DNA of 64,000 nt from the NCBI RefSeq assembly GCF_017873605.1, contig NZ_JAGGKI010000001.1, positions 434,001 through 498,000 of the forward strand. Reading direction: 5' to 3'. The DNA comes from Paenibacillus lactis (GTDB lineage: Bacteria; Bacillota; Bacilli; Paenibacillales; Paenibacillaceae). Shown here piece after piece: positions 51,676 to 60,050 of this stretch. Numbering within the stretch: position 1 is the first letter of the stretch; each line of letters opens with the position of its first letter. The notes below the pieces were generated by a model. That model did no database searches. It had not been told where the DNA came from and was given only the letters and a program-made list of their open reading frames with translations. A program made the translations under genes and the position numbers.

Positions 51676-52818
51676 ATGAGAGTCAGTATCTATACGAAAA
51701 TATTTATTGTTGTGCTGCTCGCCGGCATGAGTTTTTATTTCTACCGGATATCCGCGAAGGAGGATCGCAGAATTACGGCCGTGTACGTGGAGGCATGGCA
51801 GGATTACCGAACAATGAACCTGACGGAGCAGGGTGTCGACATCGCCTTTATCGCATTCGCCAAAATCAAGGGCACCGATCTGTATTTTCACGAGGACAGC
51901 CAAACCGACAGCCAGATCAAAGAAAACATCAAGCAGCTAAAACGGCATCATCCGGATACGAAGATGGTGCTGGCGATCGGAGGCTACGGCGCGGACGGCT
52001 TCTCCGATGCATCGCTGGACGGCAACCGTTACTTGTTCACGGAGAGCATTGTTAACATGGTCAAGGAGCTGGAGCTGGACGGAGTCGATATCGATTGGGA
52101 GTATCCGGCTTTCGATGCCTGGAAGACGCAGAAGGCCCGACCCGAGGATACGAAGAATTTTACCAGCCTGATGAAGGAGCTGCGGGAGAAGCTGTACCGG
52201 CTTCCGCATAAAAACAAGAAGTACCTGCTGACCTTCGCCTCAGGGACGCAGGACTGGTATTTCCGCAACGTCGAGGTGAAGAAGGTCGAGAGATACGTCG
52301 ACTACATCAATGTCATGACCTACGATCTCACCGGCAAATGGTCGGATACGACCGGCTTTAATGCCAATCTGTATGTAGACAGCCAAGGCAAGTCCGAGCA
52401 CAGCGTCGACGGCATCGTCTCCATGTATCTCGATCACGGCATCGACAGCAGGAAGCTGCTGCTCGGCATCCCCGCGTATTCCTACGGCTGGAAGGATGTG
52501 AAGATTAAGAAGGGTAGCCCGGACGGCCTCTTTGCATCCGGCAAGCCGATCGACATCGATAAGACGGATTTGAGCTATAAGCAGATCAAGCGGTCCTATC
52601 TGAACAAAAACGGCTACAAACGATATTTCGACAGCAAAGCGAAAGCCGCTTACCTCTACAATGGGGATACGTTCATCAGCTACGAGGATCCGGAAGCCGT
52701 GCAAGAGAAGATCCGCTACATCAAGAGCAAGAATCTCGGAGGCGCAATGTTATGGCAGTATGCGCAGGATGCGGAGGACGGGCTCGTACAGCTCTTATCC
52801 GAGCATTTGAACGAATAG
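51676..52818 (+). CDS. membrane-anchored glycoside hydrolase family 18 protein
   Basis: A protein of 380 residues. An N-terminal helix (TKIFIVVLLAGMSFYFY, about 8-24) acts as anchor or signal. The GH18 barrel shows KMVLAIGGYGADGFS, the catalytic DGVDIDWEYP (residues 135-144, Glu as acid/base), INVMTYDLTGKW and GGAMLWQYAQD near the end. GH18 enzymes cut chitin-like or peptidoglycan-type beta-1,4-GlcNAc chains. It starts 6 nt after the acyltransferase stop. A role in trimming or releasing a GlcNAc-type polymer is likely. Confidence 0.92.
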   Translation: MRVSIYTKIFIVVLLAGMSFYFYRISAKEDRRITAVYVEAWQDYRTMNLTEQGVDIAFIAFAKIKGTDLYFHEDSQTDSQIKENIKQLKRHHPDTKMVLAIGGYGADGFSDASLDGNRYLFTESIVNMVKELELDGVDIDWEYPAFDAWKTQKARPEDTKNFTSLMKELREKLYRLPHKNKKYLLTFASGTQDWYFRNVEVKKVERYVDYINVMTYDLTGKWSDTTGFNANLYVDSQGKSEHSVDGIVSMYLDHGIDSRKLLLGIPAYSYGWKDVKIKKGSPDGLFASGKPIDIDKTDLSYKQIKRSYLNKNGYKRYFDSKAKAAYLYNGDTFISYEDPEAVQEKIRYIKSKNLGGAMLWQYAQDAEDGLVQLLSEHLNE

Positions 52819-52933
52819 TTCAATTGCCGGGCCGCGTATAGATTGGATGTCAGACGATCGTGGTGCCAGCTCAGCAAAGACCTTGCAGCAGGGAAGAGGA
52901 TTCCTCGCATGATATGTCGAAATCTATCGTATT

Positions 52934-55900
52934 ATGCGAAAATGGAATGAAACAGCTCTCAAATATTCTGCGATCATCATCTTATTTCTTGCCTTGTTAT
53001 TCGGCCTGCGATGGGCTTGGTCCGAAATGTTCTCCACCTCGCACGATCCTCGCGCCGTTAACGGCGTGCTCGATCTCCGCGGGGTGGATTTAAATTCGTC
53101 CTCCCCATTCTATTTGGACGGTGAATGGCAATTCTATCCGTTTCAATTCCGATCCCGGGCGGATGTGGAGGAGACGCCGTTTCGCAGCGTTCAGGTTCCG
53201 GGGGACTGGAGCCGCGCGCTTCATGACGACGGGAACGGACCGTCCTACGGATACGGGACATACCGGCTCCGCATCCTGACCGACCCGCTGGAGGAGCCCG
53301 TCGCCATCTGGATTAAAGGAATCGAGACGGTCTCCCGCGTAGAAATGAATGGTCTGGCGGAACCGGAATTCGGCAAGCTGGCTGCGGACAAGAACAACTA
53401 TATTGCAAAGAGCGCTTCGTATACGGCCACCTATTCCGAAGAAGGCGCGACCAAAATCGATCTGCTCATCCAGGTCGCCAATTTCGACGAGCCGCATAAC
53501 GGCGGTATCGTCCGCTCGATCCGCTTCGGGTCGGCGGCGTCGATCGATTATGTGCGCTGGTATTCGATCGGGTTCCAGCTGGTGACCTTCATGGTCCTGC
53601 TGCTGCACGGGCTTTATGCCGGCATTCTGTTTGCGTTCAACCGGCAGGAACCGGCGCTGCTGATGACGGGGCTGCTGACCCTGACGGCGGGCATCGCGAT
53701 CCTGGCCGGAAACGATTATATCCTGCTGCTGTGGCTGCCGATCGATTACGCGGGAGGGGTTAAGGTCCGTCTGATCGCCCTGCTGTGGCAGAACCTGCTG
53801 ATGCTGCTCTTGTTCCGGCGATTCCTCTCGCCTGTCTCCGGACGAACCTGGCTGCGGGCATTTACGGCGGGGCTCATCCTGTTCACCGGCTTCCTGGTCG
53901 TTTCTCCAGCATCTTGGGTCCACAGTGTCATGGAGTTTAAGCTGTTCGCGTTCTTCTATCTGATTCCGCTTGCGTGGCTTGTCCATTTGGTGGGAACGAT
54001 GATCTTCCGGCGGCAAACCGATCAGGACATCGTATTCCTGCTGCTTACGGCAGCCGGTATTATCACCAATCAGCTGTGGACCCTGGCGGAGTCTGGCAAG
54101 GAGATTACCACCGTCTATTACCCGGTTGATATCATTGCGGCGATTATCGGATTCTCGACCTACTGGTTCAAAAAATATATCCGCAACGCCAAGGAGAACG
54201 CCAAGCTGAACATCCAGCTGCAGAAGGCCGATAAGCTTAAGGACGAATTTCTGGCCAACACGTCGCATGAGCTTCGAACCCCGCTGCACGGCATAATGAA
54301 TATCGCCCAATCCGTTGTCTCCAAAGAACAGGAGAACATGAACAAGGGCAGCGTCGAAGACATGAAGCTGCTCATTACAATCAGCCGCCGCATGTCCCAT
54401 TTGCTTGAAGACCTGCTCGATATCACCAGGCTGAAGGACCACCGCATTACGCTTGCTCCCGAGCCCTTGCGCATTCAATCGGTCGTTCCCGGGGTATTCG
54501 CCATGCTTCAATTCATGGTGGAGGGCAAGCCGGTCCGGCTCCGAATGGAGATTGCGGAGTCGATGCCTCCGGTTATGGCCGATGAGAAGCGGCTTGTGCA
54601 AATTCTGTACAACTTGGTTCATAATGCGCTCAAATATACAGAGCAGGGAAGCGTAACGGTCTCCGCCTCGGTTCGGAACGGCCAAGCCGAGATCCAGGTA
54701 TCCGATACCGGAATCGGCATGAGCACGGAAGCGCTGGAGCGCATCTTTCTTCCTTATGAGCAGGGCTCCCACGGCGTCCATGACGGCCGGGGGTTTGGAC
54801 TCGGCCTCAGCATATGCAAGCAGCTCGTCGAGCTGCATGGCGGCGCGATATCCGTCAGCTCCGAGCCGGGTGCCGGCTCCGTCTTCTCGTTCAACCTGCC
54901 GCTGGCGGAGGCAGGGGCAAGCGAGGCGAGGCTTTCCAAGCCGTCCGGGGAAATGGCGGCGTCTATGGGACACGAGGCATCCGAGGCAACGGAGACAAGC
55001 GGAGCTGAACCCGCCTCCCTCCCGTCAGCCGACAGAGGCATCCACGAGCCGCTGCCGCCTCCCGTCGATCCGTCGCTGGGTAACGACGGCAAGGCCAGCA
55101 TTCTAGTCGTCGATGATGACCCGGTTAACCTGAAGGTGCTGCTGGGCATCCTTTCTTCAGAGCCGTACCACATTACTACAGCCGGTTCAGGGCTGGAAGT
55201 GTTAGAGCTCCTGGGAATGCGGACATGGGATCTGCTCATCGCTGATGTGATGATGCCTCAAATGTCCGGCTATGAATTGACGCAGCGCGTCCGGGAGCAT
55301 TACTCGGTAGCGGAGCTGCCGATTCTGCTGCTTACCGCCCGTAGTCAGCCTGAGGACATCTATACGGGATTCGCGTCGGGCGCCAATGATTATATGACCA
55401 AGCCTGTCGATGCAACGGAGTTAAAATACCGAATCCGGGCGTTGATCATGCTCCGGCAGTCGGTCCGCGAGCGCTTGCGGATCGAGGCCGCCTATCTCCA
55501 GGCACAGATTCAGCCTCATTTCCTGTTCAATACGCTGAATTCCATCATGGCGCTGAGCGAGATCGACACCAAGAAGATGCAGCATCTGGCGGGTGCATTC
55601 GCTTCGTTCTTGCGGATCAGCTTTGATTTTCTGAACACGGGCGAGCTGGTGGATATCACGTACGAGCTCGAGCTTGTCAAAGCCTATCTGTATATTGAGC
55701 AGGAACGGTTCCGCGAGCGGTTGGCCGCCGTATGGGAGGTCGACCCGGGGATTCAGCTGCGCCTTCCGCCGCTGTCGATTCAGCCGCTGGTGGAGAACGC
55801 CGTCAAGCATGGGATTCTTCGCCGGCATCAGGGCGGAATGGTCCGGGTTCGGATCAAGCGCCAAACCGAAGGGGTGCTGATTGAAGTGATCGACAATGGC

Positions 55901-56104
55901 CGCGGGATGGAGGCGGATCAGGTAGCCGAGCTGTTGAGCCCTGCCGGGCAGGCGCTGCGGGGGATCGGCATACCGAACACGAATCGCCGGCTGATTCAAA
56001 TGTATGGTCAAGGATTGACCATCATCAGCCGCCCGGGTGAAGGCACGTCCGTGTCCTTCGTCATTCCGGAGCATCGCCGGCTAGAGAAGAAATCAGGGAA
56101 TTAA
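52934..56104 (+). CDS. 7TM-DISM hybrid sensor kinase with two kinase modules and a receiver
   Basis: A signalling protein of 1056 residues. Order: N-terminal helix (10-30), an extracytoplasmic jelly-roll-like domain (60-190), seven helices of 7TMR-DISM type (200-420), HisKA with SHELRTPLHG (near 443), an ATPase with VHNALKYTEQG and GRGFGLGLSICKQLVELHGG, a receiver with SILVVDDDPVN (near 722) and LLIADVMMPQMSG, then a LytS-type kinase with QIQPHFLFNTLNSI (near 858) and a second ATPase (VENAVKHG, NGRGMEAD). The ribosome site is weak. It lies 115 nt after the GH18 gene. The ligand and partner regulator are unknown. Confidence 0.9.
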   Translation: MRKWNETALKYSAIIILFLALLFGLRWAWSEMFSTSHDPRAVNGVLDLRGVDLNSSSPFYLDGEWQFYPFQFRSRADVEETPFRSVQVPGDWSRALHDDGNGPSYGYGTYRLRILTDPLEEPVAIWIKGIETVSRVEMNGLAEPEFGKLAADKNNYIAKSASYTATYSEEGATKIDLLIQVANFDEPHNGGIVRSIRFGSAASIDYVRWYSIGFQLVTFMVLLLHGLYAGILFAFNRQEPALLMTGLLTLTAGIAILAGNDYILLLWLPIDYAGGVKVRLIALLWQNLLMLLLFRRFLSPVSGRTWLRAFTAGLILFTGFLVVSPASWVHSVMEFKLFAFFYLIPLAWLVHLVGTMIFRRQTDQDIVFLLLTAAGIITNQLWTLAESGKEITTVYYPVDIIAAIIGFSTYWFKKYIRNAKENAKLNIQLQKADKLKDEFLANTSHELRTPLHGIMNIAQSVVSKEQENMNKGSVEDMKLLITISRRMSHLLEDLLDITRLKDHRITLAPEPLRIQSVVPGVFAMLQFMVEGKPVRLRMEIAESMPPVMADEKRLVQILYNLVHNALKYTEQGSVTVSASVRNGQAEIQVSDTGIGMSTEALERIFLPYEQGSHGVHDGRGFGLGLSICKQLVELHGGAISVSSEPGAGSVFSFNLPLAEAGASEARLSKPSGEMAASMGHEASEATETSGAEPASLPSADRGIHEPLPPPVDPSLGNDGKASILVVDDDPVNLKVLLGILSSEPYHITTAGSGLEVLELLGMRTWDLLIADVMMPQMSGYELTQRVREHYSVAELPILLLTARSQPEDIYTGFASGANDYMTKPVDATELKYRIRALIMLRQSVRERLRIEAAYLQAQIQPHFLFNTLNSIMALSEIDTKKMQHLAGAFASFLRISFDFLNTGELVDITYELELVKAYLYIEQERFRERLAAVWEVDPGIQLRLPPLSIQPLVENAVKHGILRRHQGGMVRVRIKRQTEGVLIEVIDNGRGMEADQVAELLSPAGQALRGIGIPNTNRRLIQMYGQGLTIISRPGEGTSVSFVIPEHRRLEKKSGN

Positions 56105-56152
56105 CCGATGTAAAGCTCCGATTGCAGACGATACTATATACGGAGCGTATGG

Positions 56153-56184
56153 TCAGGCAAGCAGAGGCTTGCCTGGCTTTTTTT
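56153..56184 (+). terminator. terminator of the hybrid kinase gene
   Basis: TCAGGCAAGC and GCTTGCCTGG pair around agag and are followed by CTTTTTTT. Confidence 0.95.
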
Positions 56185-56273
56185 GCGCTGATCTTCAGCC
56201 TTTGAACGTAATAACCTCGATATGCATCTTCCAAATCCAGGATCATTATGATAATATACCTTCAGAAAGAGTT

Positions 56274-56289
56274 AGTTAGTTGAATAACT
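56274..56289. promoter_or_regulatory. inverted repeat AGTTA-N6-TAACT, candidate TetR operator
   Basis: AGTTA and TAACT flank GTTGAA just upstream of the TetR gene at 56306, overlapping a run of AGTT units. Position suggests autoregulation. Confidence 0.45.
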
Positions 56290-56305
56290 TATACTGGAGG
56301 TGGGT

Positions 56306-56914
56306 ATGTTGGCAAGACCTCAACGGATTACGAAAGAGGAATTGATCGCCTCAGCCCAGCAATGCATTCAAGAGAAGGGACTCGATAAGCTGACGTTGAA
56401 AGCCGTGGCCGAAGGAGCCGGTGTGACGCAGGGGACGGTTTACTACCATTTCAAAACCAAAGAGCAGCTCATGCTCGAAATCGTCCGCTCCATCTGTGAT
56501 GCGTCCTGGCAAACGGCAGGGTCGGATCCGCAGGATGGCAGCAGACGTGATACGATGGTCCGCGTGCTGGAAGCCGCCCGTGACCGCTGCGCGGAGAAAT
56601 CGTATCATACGCTGTTCTTCTCGCTGGTGGTACACAGCTTGCAGAACTATGCCCTCCGCGACCAGCTCAAGGGCATGGTCGAGCGTGAGAACACGCATGC
56701 TGCCGGCCTCCTTGCCCGGCTCTTCCCGGAAATGGAGATGTCCGGCCCCTCCCTGAAATACCGGGCCATGATGGTCAACGCCCTTATCGACGGCCTGGCG
56801 CTTCAGGCGCTTCTCGATCCGGAGTTTGAGGCGGAAGCGGTGTATGCGGAGCTGATCGGGGCAGCCTCCGCCTGGATAGAGAAATCCTCCGATTCATCCA
56901 ACACTTCAAGTTAG
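56306..56914 (+). CDS. TetR/AcrR family regulator
   Basis: A regulator of 202 residues. The helix-turn-helix is LTLKAVAEGAGVTQGTVYYHF followed by KTKEQLMLE (near residues 28-58); the C-terminal part is a helical ligand domain with TetR_C-like SFDSLVVH-type text (FFSLVVHSLQNYALRDQL). ATG 56306 has GGAGG 5 nt upstream; a GTG two codons earlier would be too close. It is 17 nt from the next small membrane-protein gene, so the two form an operon. An inverted repeat upstream may be its operator. Confidence 0.9.
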   Translation: MLARPQRITKEELIASAQQCIQEKGLDKLTLKAVAEGAGVTQGTVYYHFKTKEQLMLEIVRSICDASWQTAGSDPQDGSRRDTMVRVLEAARDRCAEKSYHTLFFSLVVHSLQNYALRDQLKGMVERENTHAAGLLARLFPEMEMSGPSLKYRAMMVNALIDGLALQALLDPEFEAEAVYAELIGAASAWIEKSSDSSNTSS

Positions 56915-56931
56915 AAAGGAGCTGCAAAGCC

Positions 56932-57321
56932 ATGCGGTTTTGGATCAGCTTAGGATTCCTGCTGTGGTTGGCCGCTACATTCGTGTTCCGATTTTGGGGA
57001 GGTGCGCTGATCGATCCCGGCCAGCCCCTCATCTGGCTGTCCTTTATTGGGATCGTTCCCCTGATTCTGCTGACGCTTCGGGCGCTGTTTCGTGCCCGGG
57101 AGCTCTCTTCCTCAGAGCGCCCACGGGCTGCCATGCTGGTGGCGATCCCGGGGATGCTGCTGGACCTCTTCAGCGTAGCTTTTCATGACCTGGTGTTCCC
57201 CGGACTTCCACAAGCCCATCTGCACCTCTTCTTCGTTTGGCTGCTGTGGGCGTATTCGCTCATTCTTCTGGGAGGACTGCTCGGGCAGTTGAGCGGCAGC
57301 CCCAGTCGTGATCAGCCATGA
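56932..57321 (+). CDS. small four-helix membrane protein (DUF5367-like)
   Basis: A protein of 129 residues with four hydrophobic helices: SLGFLLWLAATFVFRFW, LIWLSFIGIVPLILLTLRAL, AMLVAIPGMLLDLFSVAF and HLHLFFVWLLWAYSLILLGG. The HDLVFPGLPQ loop before the last helix resembles DUF5367 proteins as I recall them; this is tentative. GAAAGGAG precedes the ATG. Co-transcribed with the TetR regulator. The function is unknown. Confidence 0.7.
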   Translation: MRFWISLGFLLWLAATFVFRFWGGALIDPGQPLIWLSFIGIVPLILLTLRALFRARELSSSERPRAAMLVAIPGMLLDLFSVAFHDLVFPGLPQAHLHLFFVWLLWAYSLILLGGLLGQLSGSPSRDQP

Positions 57322-57453
57322 CGCCTGGATGTCGGGACACAGGGACGCCGTGACGGTCAGAATAAGGCAGAATAAAGGCAGAGGCAGACGCGGCCGGCCT
57401 TCATCGACCGAGCCATCACCCTCGGCTAGGCTGCCTCGCCTCCCTTCGCAAGC

Positions 57454-57491
57454 GAAAAAAACGGATGCCCATCCTCTCGAATGGCATCCGT
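57454..57491 (-). terminator. terminator of the DinB gene
   Basis: On the minus strand ACGGATGCC and GGCATCCGT pair and are followed by TTTTTTCGC. Confidence 0.92.
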
Positions 57492-57510
57492 ATTGTCTTT
57501 TTCCGATCCG

Positions 57511-58044
57511 TTATTTTCCCGTCCGGTTCAAGATGCCCAAGTATTCCACCCAAGGGCCGACATCCATCCGGTACCGCTCCGCTAATACCCGGGCGATTTG
57601 GGCCAGATGCGTCAGATCATGCACCACCCAAGTCGAGAGCAATTCCCGTACCTTCACAACGCCGAAGGCCGGATGCACGCCCGTCAGCTCCAGCTGATGC
57701 TCCGATTGGACCAGCGTCTTCAGCTTCTCGATACTTTGCGCCCGAGCCTCCTTAAAGGTCTGCAGTCGTTCATCCGTCGACGCCGTCTTCCCTTCGGACA
57801 GATGGGCAAACCGGTCAAAAGGAGGGAACGGCTTGCCCTCCCCCTCCTCCAGCATAAACGCCAGCCTCGGCATCCAATTCGTTCGCTCCCCTTCAATAAG
57901 GTGATCGATCACTTCGGTAGCATTCCAGGTGCCTTCCCCTTCGTTGCTCGTCAGCCAGCCCTCCGGCAAGCCGGACAGCAACGCCGCAAGCGCTGCCGGC
58001 GTCCGTTCCAATAGCGCAATGGCTTCATTTAACTCGAAATTCAT
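57511..58044 (-). CDS. DinB family protein
   Basis: A DinB/YfiT-type four-helix protein of 177 residues. Metal-binding His residues are in [14 protein letters not shown] (about residue 48) and in [16 protein letters not shown] (about residues 142-146). It is distantly related to the DinB gene at 21.8 kb. GGGGGAAG precedes the ATG. It is a single-gene unit with its own terminator. The substrate is unknown. Confidence 0.9.
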   Translation of the reverse strand: MNFELNEAIALLERTPAALAALLSGLPEGWLTSNEGEGTWNATEVIDHLIEGERTNWMPRLAFMLEEGEGKPFPPFDRFAHLSEGKTASTDERLQTFKEARAQSIEKLKTLVQSEHQLELTGVHPAFGVVKVRELLSTWVVHDLTHLAQIARVLAERYRMDVGPWVEYLGILNRTGK

Positions 58045-58193
58045 AAGAGCCTTCCCCCTATAAAGTTAAATCATGGTCATGATGTGGTTGACCGCCGTTA
58101 TGTAACGCCGAGCACCGTTGCTGGAGCGAAATCTTGCGGCCGTCGCGGTTTTTTTTGATGCAGAACACATTCAGAGGTGTCTTCCACTGACCC

Positions 58194-58655
58194 CTAGCCC
58201 ACCGGATGGAATAATGCTGCTCTCACCTTCTCGGCCTCTTCCGGGGTTCGATGTTGGTCCACGACTTCATTCACATCGAATTTATTCCCATCCGGGTCAT
58301 AAAATACGAAATTGATTCCGCAGCTGTGACGGTCCTGAAGCTGATCCGTTACGACGCCATTTTCTTTCAATTTATGATACAGCACCTCGATCTGCCTGAC
58401 TTCAAAGGTAAACCGAAACATTTCATATCCGTCCCTCGTTGGAAACTGATTATTGTGCGGGCCTTCGGTTTCCACCAAGTGCAGCCATTGCCCGTCGGAA
58501 AGCTTCAAAATCACTTGAGCTTCCGCTGGATTATAAGGTACGGCATACTCAAGCCCAAAGTTATTCTGCCACCATGCCGCCGACTTTAGCGGGTCACGGA
58601 CCGGTACATAGATGGAACACACGGCTTTTAAAGCATTTCCTTGAACCTTCGACAT
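58194..58655 (-). CDS. VOC family (glyoxalase-like) protein
   Basis: A protein of 153 residues with one vicinal-oxygen-chelate fold. VCSIYVPVRDPLKSAAWWQNNFGLEY is the first beta-alpha unit, LHLVETEGPH carries a metal-type Glu, and INFVFYDPDGNKFDVNEV is the typical ending with a Glu-like ligand position. GAGAGGAATG lies upstream of the ATG. The reaction is unknown; members include lyases, dioxygenases and resistance proteins. Confidence 0.88.
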   Translation of the reverse strand: MSKVQGNALKAVCSIYVPVRDPLKSAAWWQNNFGLEYAVPYNPAEAQVILKLSDGQWLHLVETEGPHNNQFPTRDGYEMFRFTFEVRQIEVLYHKLKENGVVTDQLQDRHSCGINFVFYDPDGNKFDVNEVVDQHRTPEEAEKVRAALFHPVG

Positions 58656-59130
58656 TTACAGTTCATTCCTCTCACTGGGTTTATTCTCTTATTCTCTTTC
58701 ATGATAAGAAACGCTTTCCGGAGCCAAAACCAAACACCTTTCCAAAAAAATAGCTCGGCATATTTCTGATTACATTCGTCTGCCGCCTCCCGATTTCCTG
58801 CAAAAATACGGCTCACGCCAGCCAGAATTCCGAAGCGGGGGCTCAGCCCGCCCGGCCAGCCAGCCGCTTATCCCTCCCCGCCGCCACCCGCTTTTACATG
58901 AGCAGCCCGCATAAGCCGTCAACGCAAAAAGGCGGAAGGCATCAAGGCCAACCGCCGGAGAAAAGAAATCGATCGAATGATCATCCATCATCTCATCTGC
59001 CCAACATCCGTCCTACTAACGGAACGTCACTCTTCAATCCGTTTAGAAGAGGGGGACGTGCCTCCTTCCCGTGCCAAGAAGCGTTGGAAATAAGACGCAG
59101 AGCCGCCAAGCGACCTGTACGCCCCGGCGG
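58656..59130. other. intergenic region of about 475 bp
   Basis: No convincing gene is seen. It holds a minus-strand hairpin terminator (58926-58956: GGCGGTTGGC and GCCTTCCGCC, then TTTTTGCG), probably for the methyltransferase gene at 59131, and GCCGCC/GGCGGC complementarity near 59099-59132. The open frame at 58770-58991 has no ribosome site. Confidence 0.5.
58926..58956 (-). terminator. minus-strand terminator
   Basis: GGCGG-TT-GGC and GCC-TT-CCGCC pair around cttgat and are followed by TTTTTGCG on the minus strand, about 175 nt beyond the methyltransferase stop. Confidence 0.7.
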
Positions 59131-59658
59131 CTATATTTCCTGCCAGGATAGCTGCTGCCGTCGTTTGCGGCAAATCGTCAGCCCCGGCGAAATTGGAATC
59201 GTCACCATCTCATAAGCATCGGTCTTTTTGGATAACTCATCGATCGCTTGATAAGCGGTCCCGCATAGCGTCGGGTCCATCATTTCAGCGCTCCCCGGAT
59301 GCGAATCATGAAGCAGGATCAGGCCGTGCGGCGACACATAAGGGAAAAAATCATAGAAATCCTGCAGCACGGCTTCTCTGGAGTGATCGGCGTCAATGAA
59401 CAGCATGTCAATCTGCATCGGGCGAGCCGCCAGCTCCTGGGCAAAGGCCTGTGTCGTTCCATGGAAGAACCGCGTCTTGGGGGTCATCTGCATATGCTGA
59501 CCGGCCTCACCGTTCAGATCAACGCCGATCAGGGTTTCCGCAAACGGAATGACCCGGTTGAACAGCGCGCATTGGTACAGCCCCAGCTCCACGTATACTT
59601 TGGGCCGGACGATGCTTGTCAGAAAGAGGATGAAGTCCTCATGCCAATTGATTCTCAC
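59131..59658 (-). CDS. class I SAM-dependent methyltransferase-like protein
   Basis: A protein of about 175 residues. VYVELGLYQCALFNRVIPFA is a variant motif I, LIGVDLNGEAG ends motif II, MLFIDADHSREAVLQDFYDF is the acidic post-motif, and VSPHGLILLHDSHPGSAEM follows, as in the Methyltransf_24 group (cephalosporin hydroxylase-like). The GTG at 59658 has AAGGAGG 10 nt upstream; an ATG ten codons earlier has AAAGGA with no spacing. The acceptor is unknown. Confidence 0.8.
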   Translation of the reverse strand: MRINWHEDFILFLTSIVRPKVYVELGLYQCALFNRVIPFAETLIGVDLNGEAGQHMQMTPKTRFFHGTTQAFAQELAARPMQIDMLFIDADHSREAVLQDFYDFFPYVSPHGLILLHDSHPGSAEMMDPTLCGTAYQAIDELSKKTDAYEMVTIPISPGLTICRKRRQQLSWQEI

Positions 59659-60050
59659 TGGTTCATCGCCTCCTTCGCTTGTACTCATTCCTTTATTTTA
59701 TTTTGAGCATATGCGATGTGTGCCATGATACGAGACCAAGTGAGAATGCTGCCTGAATGATGCACCGGGACCGCTGAGATGACCGAGCGCGGCAGCTTTA
59801 CTAGGATAAGCATGGCTCATGATCAGCGGTGCAGTTTCCCGCTCCCCGAAAGCCGATGGAGGTTTCCGGCGCGCCTGATCGTCACCAAACAAAGAACCAA
59901 CGTCAATAAACCCTGCACCAGATGGCGCAGGGTTGTGCTGTGCTGTATGATAGGCTCGGATTACTCTGATCCCTTCTGTTCCCGCTTCGTGCGCATAAGG
60001 AGAACCGTGTGCGATGAACAAACCAAGCCCATGCCTCTATCGGGGCTGCA
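59659..60050. other. intergenic region of about 390 bp
   Basis: No gene is supported. The only clear structure is the hairpin AACCCTGC / GCAGGGTT (59909-59934), which lacks a T run. A 107-codon minus frame across it has no ribosome site or recognisable composition. Confidence 0.45.

Noticed and set aside
53090..54973. 627-codon open frame antisense to the hybrid kinase
   Set aside because: It mirrors the codon bias of the G+C-rich kinase gene, has low-complexity Arg/Gln-rich text, no ribosome site and no known domain.
58770..58991. 73-codon minus frame between VOC and methyltransferase genes
   Set aside because: No ribosome site and it contains a terminator hairpin.
59698..60021. 107-codon minus frame upstream of the methyltransferase gene
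   Set aside because: No start signal or recognisable features; the region also holds a plain hairpin.
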